Below are positions 35,814 to 44,784 of a stretch of 57,547 bases of DNA, piece by piece. How positions within the stretch are numbered: position 1 is the stretch's first letter; the number at the start of each line of letters is the position of its first letter. The position numbers and the translations under genes were made by a program. Below the pieces are notes generated by a model. That model searched no databases. It worked only from the letters and a program-made list of their open reading frames with translations, and was not told the DNA's origin. The DNA comes from an uncultured Lachnospiraceae bacterium (GTDB taxonomy: Bacteria; Bacillota; Clostridia; Lachnospirales; Lachnospiraceae): positions 1 to 57,547 of the forward strand of contig CALWLS010000011.1 of the NCBI GenBank assembly GCA_944381575.1, read 5' to 3'.

Positions 35814-37205
35814 ATGGACGGCATGCTTAAAATGTCAAAAAAACATAATAAAAACATTTCCACTGACGATAAGGAACGGATATTTAGGGATCTTCCGGTG
35901 CCTGCTGCGCTTAAGGCCATGATAATCCCCGCTGCAGTAAGCCAGATCATAGTTCTTATCTACAATATGGCGGATACCTTTTATGTAGGACAGGTAAATG
36001 ATCCCTATATGGTGGCTGCAACTTCCCTTATACTTCCGCTCTTTAACATAACCTTATGTCTTGCAGGACTTGCAGGTACCGGAGGCGGCGCCCTCATATC
36101 CTCTCTTTTGGGTCAGGACAGGCCTGAGGAAGCAAAAAGGGTAGCTTCCTTTTCCATATGGCTCGCAGTTCTGATCGCCGCGGTTTTTTCCATTTCCATC
36201 GGCATTTTCAATAAACCTCTTTTAAACCTCCTCGGAGCCAGCGATAAAACCTTCACCTTCGCGCGCCAGTACGCCATGTGCGTCCTTGTGGCCGGAGGCA
36301 TTCCCACCGTGCTTTCCAATGTTCTATCCAATCTGATAAGGAGCGTTGGCAGATCAAAGGAGGCCGGTGCCGGCATAATCCTCGGCGGAGTCCTCAACAT
36401 TATCCTTGACCCCATCTTCATGTTTATCATACTTCCCGACGGGCTTGAGGTCTTTGGAGCAGGTCTTGCAACCTGCATATCCAATATCATCGCCTGCATT
36501 TATTTTCTGATCGTCCTGTATGGAATGGGCAGCAACCGCATCATAAGCTTCGATATCGGAGGCGGACTCCCGCTTAAACAGAATATGCTCATGGTCTTTG
36601 CCATCGGCGTGCCTTCAGCCGTCGCCACTTTTCTCTTCGACCTGGACTATGTGATAATAGATAAGCTTATGGTCTCCTATCACGATCTCGCATTAGCTGC
36701 CATAGGCATAGTATTGAAAGTCGAGCGTTTTCCTCTTAATGTCGGCATAGGCATCTGTCAGGGTATGCTTCCACTTGTTGCTTTCAGCTATGCCTCAGGC
36801 AATAAGAAAAGGATGAACGACCTTATCCGGCTCTCCCGTCTTACAGGGCTTATTATCGCAGCCGTAAGCATACTGCTCTACGAGATATTCGCAGCGCAGT
36901 TTATAAGGATATTCATAGCCGATCCCGAAACCGTCGCCATGGCAGAGGATTTCTTAAGGATAAGGGTCCTTGCCACGCCTTTTATGTTTTTAAGCTTCTT
37001 TACGGTATATCTGTTCCAGGCCTTTAAGATGGGCGACAAGGCCCTTATTTCCGGTGTGACAAGATGGCTCGTGCTGAATATCCCGATGCTGTTCATACTG
37101 AATGCGGTTTTTGGCATGTACGGCATCGTGGCCTCCCAGGTCACCGCTGATATCCTGAACACCATAATATGCTTTATGATGCTTAAGAAGTACGCTCCGT
37201 CATAG
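35814..37205 (+). CDS. MATE-family multidrug/toxin exporter
   Basis: A 463 aa MATE transporter with twelve helices. The motif NMADTFYVGQV in the first helices is diagnostic. I take the ATG at 35814 with AGAGG upstream; the frame reaches back to 35763 without a ribosome site. It is a cation-driven exporter of unknown drug or metabolite. Its last 23 bases overlap the 3' end of echF on the opposite strand. Confidence 0.92.
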   Translation: MDGMLKMSKKHNKNISTDDKERIFRDLPVPAALKAMIIPAAVSQIIVLIYNMADTFYVGQVNDPYMVAATSLILPLFNITLCLAGLAGTGGGALISSLLGQDRPEEAKRVASFSIWLAVLIAAVFSISIGIFNKPLLNLLGASDKTFTFARQYAMCVLVAGGIPTVLSNVLSNLIRSVGRSKEAGAGIILGGVLNIILDPIFMFIILPDGLEVFGAGLATCISNIIACIYFLIVLYGMGSNRIISFDIGGGLPLKQNMLMVFAIGVPSAVATFLFDLDYVIIDKLMVSYHDLALAAIGIVLKVERFPLNVGIGICQGMLPLVAFSYASGNKKRMNDLIRLSRLTGLIIAAVSILLYEIFAAQFIRIFIADPETVAMAEDFLRIRVLATPFMFLSFFTVYLFQAFKMGDKALISGVTRWLVLNIPMLFILNAVFGMYGIVASQVTADILNTIICFMMLKKYAPS

Positions 37206-37560
37206 ACTTTGTAAATGTCTCCGTTATCTTTTCGGTTCCCGGCTCAGTATATCCCGGTACTATCTCAAGACATTTCTTAGGACATACATTGGTACAGTTG
37301 CCGCACTGTATGCAGTCGAACCTGTTTATTGCCCAGGTCCCCGCGGCACGGTCCACCTTGATGGCCCTTGGAGGGCAGTTCCTCTCACAGAGCCCGCAGC
37401 TTATGCACTCGTCGATCCTTATTACGATATGTCCCCTCATGCGCTCCGGAAATTTTGCCGGCTCAAAGGGATATTTGGTAGTTGCCGGATCAGAAAACAG
37501 ATTTTTCATTACTGTACCGGCAAACGGAAGTATCTTCCACTTAAATGGCTTTTGTCCCAT
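37183..37560 (-). CDS. echF: Ech hydrogenase ferredoxin-type subunit EchF
   Basis: A 125 aa NuoI-like subunit with two [4Fe-4S] motifs (CISCGLCERNCPP near residue 50 and CIQCGNCTNVCPK near 79) that receive electrons from ferredoxin. The ATG at 37560 follows AGAGAGG at good spacing; an upstream start would overlap echE. The C-terminus converges on and overlaps the MATE gene. Two clusters is the normal count, unlike the six in the other operon. Confidence 0.93.
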   Translation of the reverse strand: MGQKPFKWKILPFAGTVMKNLFSDPATTKYPFEPAKFPERMRGHIVIRIDECISCGLCERNCPPRAIKVDRAAGTWAINRFDCIQCGNCTNVCPKKCLEIVPGYTEPGTEKITETFTKSMTERTS

Positions 37561-37565
37561 ACCTC

Positions 37566-38648
37566 TCACCTCTCTGTACAGCTGATGCAAGGGTCGATCG
37601 TAAGTATAAGCAGCGCTACGTCGGCCAGCTGGCAGCCCTTAATAAGCTCCACCATCGGAGGGATATTGGAGGTGGTAGGGGTACGCAGCCTGAAACGGTC
37701 AATATACTTTGTGCCGTTGGCCTTTACATAATATATCGCCTCACCCCTCGGCTGCTCTATGCGCATGAAGTGCTCTCCCTCCGGATTACCCTTTACCGGA
37801 ACACTTATGTCTCCCTCAGGTATCTTTCCTATAGCCTGTCTTATAAGATCAAAGGACTGGAAAAGCTCGTTAATACGGACGCGGCACCTTGCAAAAGAGT
37901 CTCCATCCGTATCGATCACAGGCTCAAGATCCAGTTCACCGTATGCAGCATAGCCGGTCTTTCTTGCGTCATAGGATACGCCGGAAGCCCTGAGCATAGG
38001 CCCTACGGCTCCCATAACCTTAGCCTCATCAGCCGTAAGGACTCCAAGCCCGTGGAGACGCGTACCCACCGTATAGTCATTTAAAAATGTCTCCGTGACA
38101 GGCCTTATCTCCTTTTCCATGTCATTTACGGTATTCAGGATATTATTAAGCATGGACTGATCCATGTCCTTAAGGACTCCGCCCACACAGTTTACCGAAA
38201 ATATTACTCTTCCTCCCGTGGTGGCGTCGAACATATCAAGTATCTGCTCTCTTAATTTCCAGCTCTCCATAAACAGGCTCTCAAAGCCGAGAGCGTCCGC
38301 AAGGAGTCCGAGCCAAAGAAGATGGCTGTGGACACGGCTCATCTCCATCCAGATGGTCCTTAAATAATTACCTCTCCTTGGCACCTCGATATTCATTATG
38401 TTCTCGAGACATTCACAGTATCCCATGCCGTGCCCAAAGCTGCATATGCCGCAGACACGCTCAGCCACATATACATATTCCTTGAAATCCTTTGTCTCAA
38501 CAAGCTTTTCAAGGCCCCTGTGTATAAAACCGATATTTGGCACCGCACCCACAACAGTCTCATCATCAAGGATCAGATCAAGATGCACAGGCTCCGGAAG
38601 GACCGGATGCTGCGGCCCGAAGGGAATGGTGCTGAATTCTTTTACCAT
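37566..38648 (-). CDS. echE: Ech hydrogenase large catalytic subunit EchE
   Basis: A 360 aa NiFe subunit. L1 motif ERVCGICSFGH (Cys66, Cys69) and L2 motif DPCISC (Cys354, Cys357) are complete, so the Ni-Fe site should be intact. As in the other large subunit the chain ends C-T-E-R-stop, leaving no C-terminal extension to be cleaved. Start is the ATG at 38648 with GGGGTGAGG ahead; a GTG at 38657 is less likely. Similar length and plan to mbhL but a clearly different sequence. Confidence 0.95.
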   Translation of the reverse strand: MVKEFSTIPFGPQHPVLPEPVHLDLILDDETVVGAVPNIGFIHRGLEKLVETKDFKEYVYVAERVCGICSFGHGMGYCECLENIMNIEVPRRGNYLRTIWMEMSRVHSHLLWLGLLADALGFESLFMESWKLREQILDMFDATTGGRVIFSVNCVGGVLKDMDQSMLNNILNTVNDMEKEIRPVTETFLNDYTVGTRLHGLGVLTADEAKVMGAVGPMLRASGVSYDARKTGYAAYGELDLEPVIDTDGDSFARCRVRINELFQSFDLIRQAIGKIPEGDISVPVKGNPEGEHFMRIEQPRGEAIYYVKANGTKYIDRFRLRTPTTSNIPPMVELIKGCQLADVALLILTIDPCISCTER

Positions 38649-38653
38649 AGTCC

Positions 38654-39001
38654 TCACCCCTTTTCCTTAAACGGCGTTTCTCTGGATATGCGGTACAGCT
38701 TTCCCTTAAAATCCAGATCTATGTTTTCTATCTTTACGCCGAAGAGCTCGGCAGCCTCATTTTCCTGAAGGTAAGCCGTATGGAATACCTGGGTTATGCT
38801 TGGAACGGTCTCGTCTTCTGCGACCTTAAGGCGCAGCGTCCTCATATCATAATCGCGTCCAAAGGAGTAGCTGAGCTCATATCCCCCGTCGACACGCACC
38901 GCACATATCTGTATCACATGCCAGCCCTCCATTTTGAAACGGATGACCTCCTGCATGAACTTATCCATGGATATCTCTTCGATAGTGTTCAAAAACTCCA
39001 T
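38654..39001 (-). CDS. echD: Ech hydrogenase NuoC-like subunit EchD
   Basis: A 115 aa soluble subunit with the NuoC signature around LQENEAAELFGVKIENIDLDF. It binds EchE in the peripheral arm. A GGAGGGATG ribosome site precedes the ATG. Shorter than complex I NuoC, as usual for Ech. Confidence 0.9.
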   Translation of the reverse strand: MEFLNTIEEISMDKFMQEVIRFKMEGWHVIQICAVRVDGGYELSYSFGRDYDMRTLRLKVAEDETVPSITQVFHTAYLQENEAAELFGVKIENIDLDFKGKLYRISRETPFKEKG

Positions 39002-39016
39002 TGAAGCATCCCTCCT

Positions 39017-39463
39017 TTAAGCCCCGGCTTTTTTCCTGGCCGCATAGGCTTCACGTTTTTTCTCAAGTATCTCAAGGGCCTTTACGACTCCGTCTATTAT
39101 GGATTCCGGCCTTGCGGCGCATCCCGGCACATACACATCCACCGGTATAACGGTATCCACTCCGCCCTTAATGTTATAGCACTCCTTAAATACTCCTCCG
39201 GTACATGCACAGATCCCTACGGCTACGACCACCTTTGGATCCGGCATCTGGGAATATATCTGCTTTATAACGTTCTCACTCTGATGGTTCACTCCTCCGG
39301 TAACCATAAGTATGTCTGCCTGGAATGGGTCTCCCGTATTGATTATGCCGAATCTCTCCACGTCATATTTCGGCGTTGTGCAGGCCAGCACCTCTATATC
39401 GCATCCGTTGCAGCTGCTTCCGTCATAATGTAAAAGCCACGGTGATTTTGCAAGTTTTGCCAT
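39017..39463 (-). CDS. echC: Ech hydrogenase small subunit EchC
   Basis: A 148 aa NuoB-like protein with cysteines in SCNGCDIEV, CTTPKYD, VGICACTGG and PGCAARPES to hold the proximal [4Fe-4S] cluster. GGAGGG ribosome site 7 bases before the ATG. Counterpart of mbhJ, same length. Confidence 0.95.
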   Translation of the reverse strand: MAKLAKSPWLLHYDGSSCNGCDIEVLACTTPKYDVERFGIINTGDPFQADILMVTGGVNHQSENVIKQIYSQMPDPKVVVAVGICACTGGVFKECYNIKGGVDTVIPVDVYVPGCAARPESIIDGVVKALEILEKKREAYAARKKAGA

Positions 39464-39476
39464 TTCAACGCCCTCC

Positions 39477-40340
39477 TTACTGAATGATCATGAGGATCAG
39501 TCCGTTAAGCCCTCCTGCCACGAGGGTAACGGCCCAGCATCCGCCAAGGAGCTTATCCCATTTAACTCTGGCGCTTACATTATCTATAAATACCTCTATA
39601 AAAAATGCAATTAGACAGAATAAAACCGCTATTATCCAGCTCCACCAGGTGCTGTTTGCGAAAAACAGCGCTACTATGCCCAAAAGCATTACCATTTCAT
39701 AATACTCCGTAATGGTCATTATGGCGAAGGTTGTTCCCGACATTTCAGTGGTAAGCCCCTTTACCACCTCCTGATGAGCATGATGGCTCGTAGAAAGGTC
39801 AAAAGGCGATTTGCGGAGCTTTACCCCGGTTATGAATAAAAAGCCGATAAGAAATCCCGGCATGGCTGCTATGGCGCTTATGTCTCCTGATACTATCTCA
39901 CTGACCTGAAACGAACCGGTGGCAAGATAAAATCCCACCGCAAGTAAAAGAAGCATCGGTTCACACGCCATGAGCTGGACCATTTCCCTGTTGGCTCCTA
40001 TGCTTGAATAAGGCGAGGAGTCGCTCGATGCTGCCATGACAAGGAACATATCGGCAGTTGATACGAGGAACAGGCACATAAGTATGTCGGCACCGGCAAA
40101 CAGCATGGATCCTGCAATTACAAAAAACACAAGATAGCTTAAATTAAGCAGCATCTGCACATTGTTGACGGCTATCATCTCCTTGGAAAAAAGCTTTGAG
40201 AGATCATAAAACGGCTGCAGTATCGGCGGTCCCTGCCTTCCCTGCATTCGCGCGCTTATGCGGCGGTCAAGCCCGTCCAAAAGCCCGCCGATGACCGGAG
40301 CCAGTAAAATATACAGTATAACTCTTACGGCATCCATCAC
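39477..40340 (-). CDS. echB: Ech hydrogenase membrane subunit EchB
   Basis: A 287 aa NuoH-like membrane protein with about eight helices and the loop LRKSPFDLSTSHHAHQEVVKG, the Ech version of the NuoH loop. Anchors the redox arm to the antiporter-like EchA. Overlaps echA by 4 bases. Confidence 0.93.
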   Translation of the reverse strand: MMDAVRVILYILLAPVIGGLLDGLDRRISARMQGRQGPPILQPFYDLSKLFSKEMIAVNNVQMLLNLSYLVFFVIAGSMLFAGADILMCLFLVSTADMFLVMAASSDSSPYSSIGANREMVQLMACEPMLLLLAVGFYLATGSFQVSEIVSGDISAIAAMPGFLIGFLFITGVKLRKSPFDLSTSHHAHQEVVKGLTTEMSGTTFAIMTITEYYEMVMLLGIVALFFANSTWWSWIIAVLFCLIAFFIEVFIDNVSARVKWDKLLGGCWAVTLVAGGLNGLILMIIQ

Positions 40341-42232
40341 ATTACGCCTCCTATTATCATTGTCATGATCACTATAAGCACTCCGGCGGCAACAACAGTC
40401 GAAGGCCCCATGAGCTTATCCATACCGAACTGCGGTTTCATATACCAGTTCCTTAAGTACAGGTGCTCAGGCTCTCCAAAGCTGTTTATGAAATAAGTAT
40501 TATCTCCCTTATTTGCTCCGCTCATATATATAGGCACATACTGCCGGCGCGCATTATCAGTAAGAACGAACATCACCGCAGGCACGAATATGATGGATAT
40601 GAGCATTATGGCCATGGTCGTCAGCACTCCCATAGAAAGCACTTCATGGGCATTGCCGAACAATGTCTTTACTATAGGCTCAACTATGTGGAAGGAGATC
40701 CACGGCAGCAAGAGACATAAAAGCAGCATTATTGCCGCATGCATATACATGGAGATATACTGATCGACGTGAGTCTTATCAGTGACAGGCTCGTTTGTCC
40801 TGTGCATGGAAATGAGCTTACTCAGCCACTTCGTCCAGTAAAGCATGGTGGAGGCGCTTCCAAAGGCAACAAATACCACAAGCAGATAGTTATGAGCGTC
40901 AATAAAGGATTTGAGCGCTACCCATTTTGAAATGAGCATGCCGAAAGGCGCAAGATACATTCCCGCTATACCTATCCCCACTATATATGTAAGCTTTGGA
41001 AGCCTCAGGATAAGACCGTGCATCGCCTCAACGTCACGGGTGCCTAAGGAGTTCTCAATGGAGCCCACAGCCTGGAAAAGCATGGATTTTGCCACGGAGT
41101 GGAATATCATCAGCAGTATTGCTGCCCAGATGGTCTCCTCTACTCCGATACCGGTACAGGCTACTATCAGTCCAAGGTTGGAAATGGTGGAAAAAGCAAG
41201 TATCTTTTTCCCGTCCGTCTGGGCTATGGCCATCATGCTGGCAACGATGAAGGTAAATCCTCCAATAAAGGATACGAGCTGGCCCGAAAGAGATCCGCTT
41301 AAGGCCGGAGCAAGCCTGATCAGAAGATAGACTCCAGCCTTTACCATGGTAGCGCTGTGTAAAAGAGCGCTGGAAGGCGTCGGTGCCACCATGGCTCCAA
41401 GCAGCCAGGATGAAAACGGAAGCTGGGCAGACTTAATCAATGCTGCGAAGGCAAGCATGGCTACCGGCAGCGCAGCCTTCAGCATTACGGCGTCCGTAAG
41501 CTGTACCGTGCCCAGTTCAAGCGACATATATATGATGGCTATGGCAAAGCCAAGGCCGCCAAGCAGATTCATCCACAGGGCCCTGAAGCAGTTTATTATG
41601 GCCTCCTCCGTACGTGTGTATCCGATAAGCAGGAAAGAAACCACGCTTGTTATCTCCCAGAAGAAATACATCCATATAAGGTTTTCCGAGAGAACAAGGC
41701 CGAACATTGCCGCAAGGAATAAAAACAGCATGGACAGAAAGAATCCCGTCCTGTCCTTATATTCCTTGTGGTGCTCATGATATGCCTTCATGTAGCCTAC
41801 AGCATAAATGCATATCATGCCGCCTACAAACGCAGCTATCATTGAGAGCAGCAGGCTAAGTCCGTCCACCCTCATATGCATGCCCCCATGGGCCGGATGG
41901 ACAAGCTCCGCCCATATGACTCCGAAGGTCTGGGCAACGGATAAAAAAATGACCGGATATTTACGGTAGCGGATGCTGAGCACGGTGACAACAGCCATGA
42001 GCACAAGATCTCCGGCGATCATCAGATGATCGGCAAGCTCCGTCTCGGCATACAAGGTCACGGTGGTTCCGCCGCCTGCGCTTATCCAGCCAGCAAGCAG
42101 TATCACTGCAAATATCATCATTCCGGCAGACGCGGTATAGACGACCGCTGCCCTGAGCCTGTGGCTCGGCATTACCGGAAGGATCAGTGCGGCCAGTGCC
42201 GGCCACAGGATCAAAATAGGTATTATTCCCAT
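40337..42232 (-). CDS. echA: Ech hydrogenase antiporter-like subunit EchA
   Basis: A 631 aa NuoL-type pump subunit with 14 to 16 helices: FFWEITSVVSFLLIGY, KSAQLPFSSWLLGAMVAPTPSSALLHSATMVKAG and STISNLGLI are the conserved antiporter elements. Expected to move H+ or Na+ as H2 is evolved. First gene of the ech operon, with AAGGAG 9 bases from the ATG. Confidence 0.95.
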   Translation of the reverse strand: MGIIPILILWPALAALILPVMPSHRLRAAVVYTASAGMMIFAVILLAGWISAGGGTTVTLYAETELADHLMIAGDLVLMAVVTVLSIRYRKYPVIFLSVAQTFGVIWAELVHPAHGGMHMRVDGLSLLLSMIAAFVGGMICIYAVGYMKAYHEHHKEYKDRTGFFLSMLFLFLAAMFGLVLSENLIWMYFFWEITSVVSFLLIGYTRTEEAIINCFRALWMNLLGGLGFAIAIIYMSLELGTVQLTDAVMLKAALPVAMLAFAALIKSAQLPFSSWLLGAMVAPTPSSALLHSATMVKAGVYLLIRLAPALSGSLSGQLVSFIGGFTFIVASMMAIAQTDGKKILAFSTISNLGLIVACTGIGVEETIWAAILLMIFHSVAKSMLFQAVGSIENSLGTRDVEAMHGLILRLPKLTYIVGIGIAGMYLAPFGMLISKWVALKSFIDAHNYLLVVFVAFGSASTMLYWTKWLSKLISMHRTNEPVTDKTHVDQYISMYMHAAIMLLLCLLLPWISFHIVEPIVKTLFGNAHEVLSMGVLTTMAIMLISIIFVPAVMFVLTDNARRQYVPIYMSGANKGDNTYFINSFGEPEHLYLRNWYMKPQFGMDKLMGPSTVVAAGVLIVIMTMIIGGVM

Positions 42233-42274
42233 AAAACCACGCTCCTTCTTAAGAAAAAACGTAAATCTGCCGAG

Positions 42275-42303
42275 ATTATAGTCCCCTTTTTATTGAATAA
42301 CAA
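42275..42303 (-). promoter_or_regulatory. Promoter of the ech operon
   Basis: TTGTTA (42298-42303 on minus) and TATAAT (42275-42280) with a 17-base spacer, about 45 bases before echA. Confidence 0.75.
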
Positions 42304-42379
42304 GTATCTTGCACGCCAATTATGGTTATTTTTATAAACAATAGACTAATTTTTATTCACTGTTAATTTATGTTACTTA

Positions 42380-42388
42380 TGCTATAAT
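42380..42388 (+). promoter_or_regulatory. hypC promoter (extended -10)
   Basis: TGCTATAAT is a perfect extended -10 box, about 55 bases before hypC. Its divergent partner drives ech, so hydrogenase and chaperone share this 211-base region. Confidence 0.7.
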
Positions 42389-42443
42389 CTCCTATGGGAA
42401 TAATATAAAATTTTGAAAAAGATATATTCAGAAAGGATGCCCT

Positions 42444-42680
42444 ATGTGTCTTGCTGTTCCTTTAAAGATCATTTCCACCGATGGTAAAAATGCCGTCGGC
42501 GAGGCAAACGGAATGAAGCAGAATGTCCGCGTAGATTTCATGCGGGATCTCAGCATTGGTGATTATGTTATGGTACACGCCGGCTTTGCCATAGCCAAGA
42601 TGTCTGAAAACGAAGCAGAGGAGACCCTCTCCTGCATACTCGAGGCTGCTGAAGCAGCCAGGAGCAGTGTCAAATCCTGA
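42444..42680 (+). CDS. hypC: Hydrogenase maturation chaperone HypC
   Basis: A 78 aa HypC/HupF-family chaperone. It starts MCLAVPLKI, giving the essential Cys2, and carries GDYVMVHAGFAI. HypC carries the Fe(CN)2CO intermediate from HypD to the large subunit. Divergent from the ech operon. The partners HypD, HypE and HypF are not in the window. AGAAAGGATG ribosome site upstream. Confidence 0.95.
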   Translation: MCLAVPLKIISTDGKNAVGEANGMKQNVRVDFMRDLSIGDYVMVHAGFAIAKMSENEAEETLSCILEAAEAARSSVKS

Positions 42681-42786
42681 CCCTGGCGGGCCATACAGTA
42701 TCTTTGATTTCATGTATGGAAAAAAGACGGTGAGATGGCCTTATACAGACAGGATTAATATTGATTCCTATTACAAAAGCACCTGA
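42667..42786 (+). CDS. Possible 39-residue small protein after hypC
   Basis: An open frame starting at GTG 42667, inside the end of hypC and preceded by AGGAG, and ending at TGA 42786. It contains GGPYSIFDFMYGKKTV and WPYTDRINIDSYYK. The composition is not typical of random spacer, but I do not recognise it and the spacing of the ribosome site is short. It may be untranslated. Confidence 0.3.
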   Translation: MSNPDPGGPYSIFDFMYGKKTVRWPYTDRINIDSYYKST

Positions 42787-42795
42787 GGATATTTA

Positions 42796-42827
42796 ATGCC
42801 CCGCAGCCATAAAGCGCAGCGGGGCAT
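42796..42827. terminator. Hairpin between hypC and the ABC exporter genes
   Basis: ATGCCCCGC/GCGGGGCAT stem followed by TTTAAAAT on the plus strand. Likely ends hypC and the converging ABC operon. Confidence 0.6.
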
Positions 42828-42884
42828 GTTTAAAATCAAACCTCAGGTTTTTATTTATTGTTCTTATCTGTCCTTCGGAATTCT

Positions 42885-44765
42885 TCAGTTTTCCGCAAAG
42901 TTTCCGGTATAGAGCTGATAATACTTACCCTTCTTTTCGATAAGCTCATCGTGAGTTCCGCGTTCTATTATCCTGCCCTGCTCCATAACCATTATACAGT
43001 TGGAATTCCTTACGGTTGAGAGCCTGTGGGCTATGACAAATGTGGTGCGTCCCTGCATGAGGGCGTCCATTCCGTCCTGCACAAGCTTTTCAGTACGCGT
43101 ATCTATCGAGGAAGTAGCCTCGTCAAGAATAAGTACCGGAGGATCCGCCACTGCCGCTCTCGCTATGGCTATAAGCTGTCTCTGTCCCTGGCTTAAGTTC
43201 GTTCCATCCCCTGTAAGCATGGTATTATATCCGTCAGGAAGCCTGCGTATAAATCCGTCCGCATTGGCAAGCTTTGCCGCCTCAACGCACTCTTCATCCG
43301 TGGCATCAAGCTTACCGTACCTTATGTTATCCATTACAGTACCGGTAAACAGATGCGTGTCCTGCAGGACAATACCGAGAGAACGTCTCAGATCCGGCTT
43401 TTTTATCTTGTTGATATTTATTCCGTCATATCTGATCTTTCCGTCGGCTATGTCATAAAACCTGTTTATAAGATTAGTTATCGTGGTCTTTCCTGCACCT
43501 GTGGCTCCGACAAAGGCGATCTTCTGCCCCGGCTTTGCCCAGAGGCTTATATCGTGAAGGACTATCTTTTTCTCGTCATAGCCGAAGTCGACATTTTCAA
43601 AGACAACGCTTCCCTCAAGCTTTGTGTAGGTCACTGTATTGTCATCCTTATGCGGATGCTTCCAGGCCCATACATTAGTACGCTCGCTGCTCTCACGTAT
43701 GGTTCCGTCAGGCTCAATAACGGCATTTACAAGCTCTACATAGCCCTCATCCTTTTCAGGCTCCTGATCCATCACATCGAAAACTCTCTGAGCTCCGGCA
43801 ACGGCATTTACAACAAAGTTTGCCTGCTGGCTGACCTGTGTTATAGGGTTGGTAAAGCTCTTGTTAAGTCCAAGAAATGCAATGACAGTACCAATGGTTA
43901 CTCCTGCAAGGCCGTTCATGGCAAGCAGGGCTCCCACTATTGCTACGAGGGTATAGCTCAGCCAGCCTATATTGGCATTTACAGGCATCAGCAGGTTGGC
44001 GTAACGGTTTGCCATATCCGCACTCTGCCTCAAACGTTCATTGATCCTGTGAAAATCCTCCTTGGCCTTTTCCTCATGGCAGAATATCTTTACCACCTTC
44101 TGACCGTCCAGCATCTCCTCTATAAATCCGTCCACCTTGCCAAGAGCCCTCTGCTGCCTTATGTAATACCTTGCAGAAAGCCTTGTAAATGTTCCCGTAA
44201 CGCTGAACATGACCACTGCCGTTATGACTGATATCACCGTAAGGGCAGGACACATTATTATCATGGTGATAAGAGTGGCAGTCATGGTTATGGTGGAATT
44301 GATTATCTGAGGTATGCTCTGGCTTAAGAGCTGCCTTAAGGTATCAACATCGTTTGTATAGACTGACATTATGTCGCCGTGGGCGTTGGTGTCAAAGTAT
44401 TTTATAGGAAGGGCTTCCATCTTATGGAAAAGATCGTCCCTTAAGTTCCGCATGGTGCCCTGTCCGACATTTACCATGATCCTGTTATATGTAAATGCTG
44501 ATATGACTCCGACCGCCATTATCAGGACCAGCCTTTTTATATCCGACAGAAGGCCGCTGAAATCCTTAGATCCGCTTAAAAGCATCGGCTCTATATAATC
44601 ATCCACTAACTTCTGCGGGAAGGAAGCTCCGACTACGGTGGCAATGGCCGTAATGATGATGCATACTATGACCATGACGAACGGTATCTTATAATAACGG
44701 ATCATGTAGCCGATGACGCGCTTAAGAACTTCCGAGGTATTTACTTTTCTTTTGTAATTATTCAT
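42885..44765 (-). CDS. ABC exporter half-transporter, catalytically complete subunit
   Basis: A 626 aa type IV ABC exporter with six N-terminal helices and a C-terminal ATPase. Walker A GATGAGKTT, signature LSQGQRQ, Walker B LILDEATSSID with catalytic Glu, and the H-loop IAHR are all present. It probably pairs with the next protein to form a heterodimeric drug or lipid exporter (BmrC/BmrD-like). An insert between membrane and ATPase domains contains EPDGTIRESSER. GGAGG ribosome site. Confidence 0.92.
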   Translation of the reverse strand: MNNYKRKVNTSEVLKRVIGYMIRYYKIPFVMVIVCIIITAIATVVGASFPQKLVDDYIEPMLLSGSKDFSGLLSDIKRLVLIMAVGVISAFTYNRIMVNVGQGTMRNLRDDLFHKMEALPIKYFDTNAHGDIMSVYTNDVDTLRQLLSQSIPQIINSTITMTATLITMIIMCPALTVISVITAVVMFSVTGTFTRLSARYYIRQQRALGKVDGFIEEMLDGQKVVKIFCHEEKAKEDFHRINERLRQSADMANRYANLLMPVNANIGWLSYTLVAIVGALLAMNGLAGVTIGTVIAFLGLNKSFTNPITQVSQQANFVVNAVAGAQRVFDVMDQEPEKDEGYVELVNAVIEPDGTIRESSERTNVWAWKHPHKDDNTVTYTKLEGSVVFENVDFGYDEKKIVLHDISLWAKPGQKIAFVGATGAGKTTITNLINRFYDIADGKIRYDGININKIKKPDLRRSLGIVLQDTHLFTGTVMDNIRYGKLDATDEECVEAAKLANADGFIRRLPDGYNTMLTGDGTNLSQGQRQLIAIARAAVADPPVLILDEATSSIDTRTEKLVQDGMDALMQGRTTFVIAHRLSTVRNSNCIMVMEQGRIIERGTHDELIEKKGKYYQLYTGNFAEN

Positions 44766-44784
44766 ACGCTACATCCTCCTTTCA

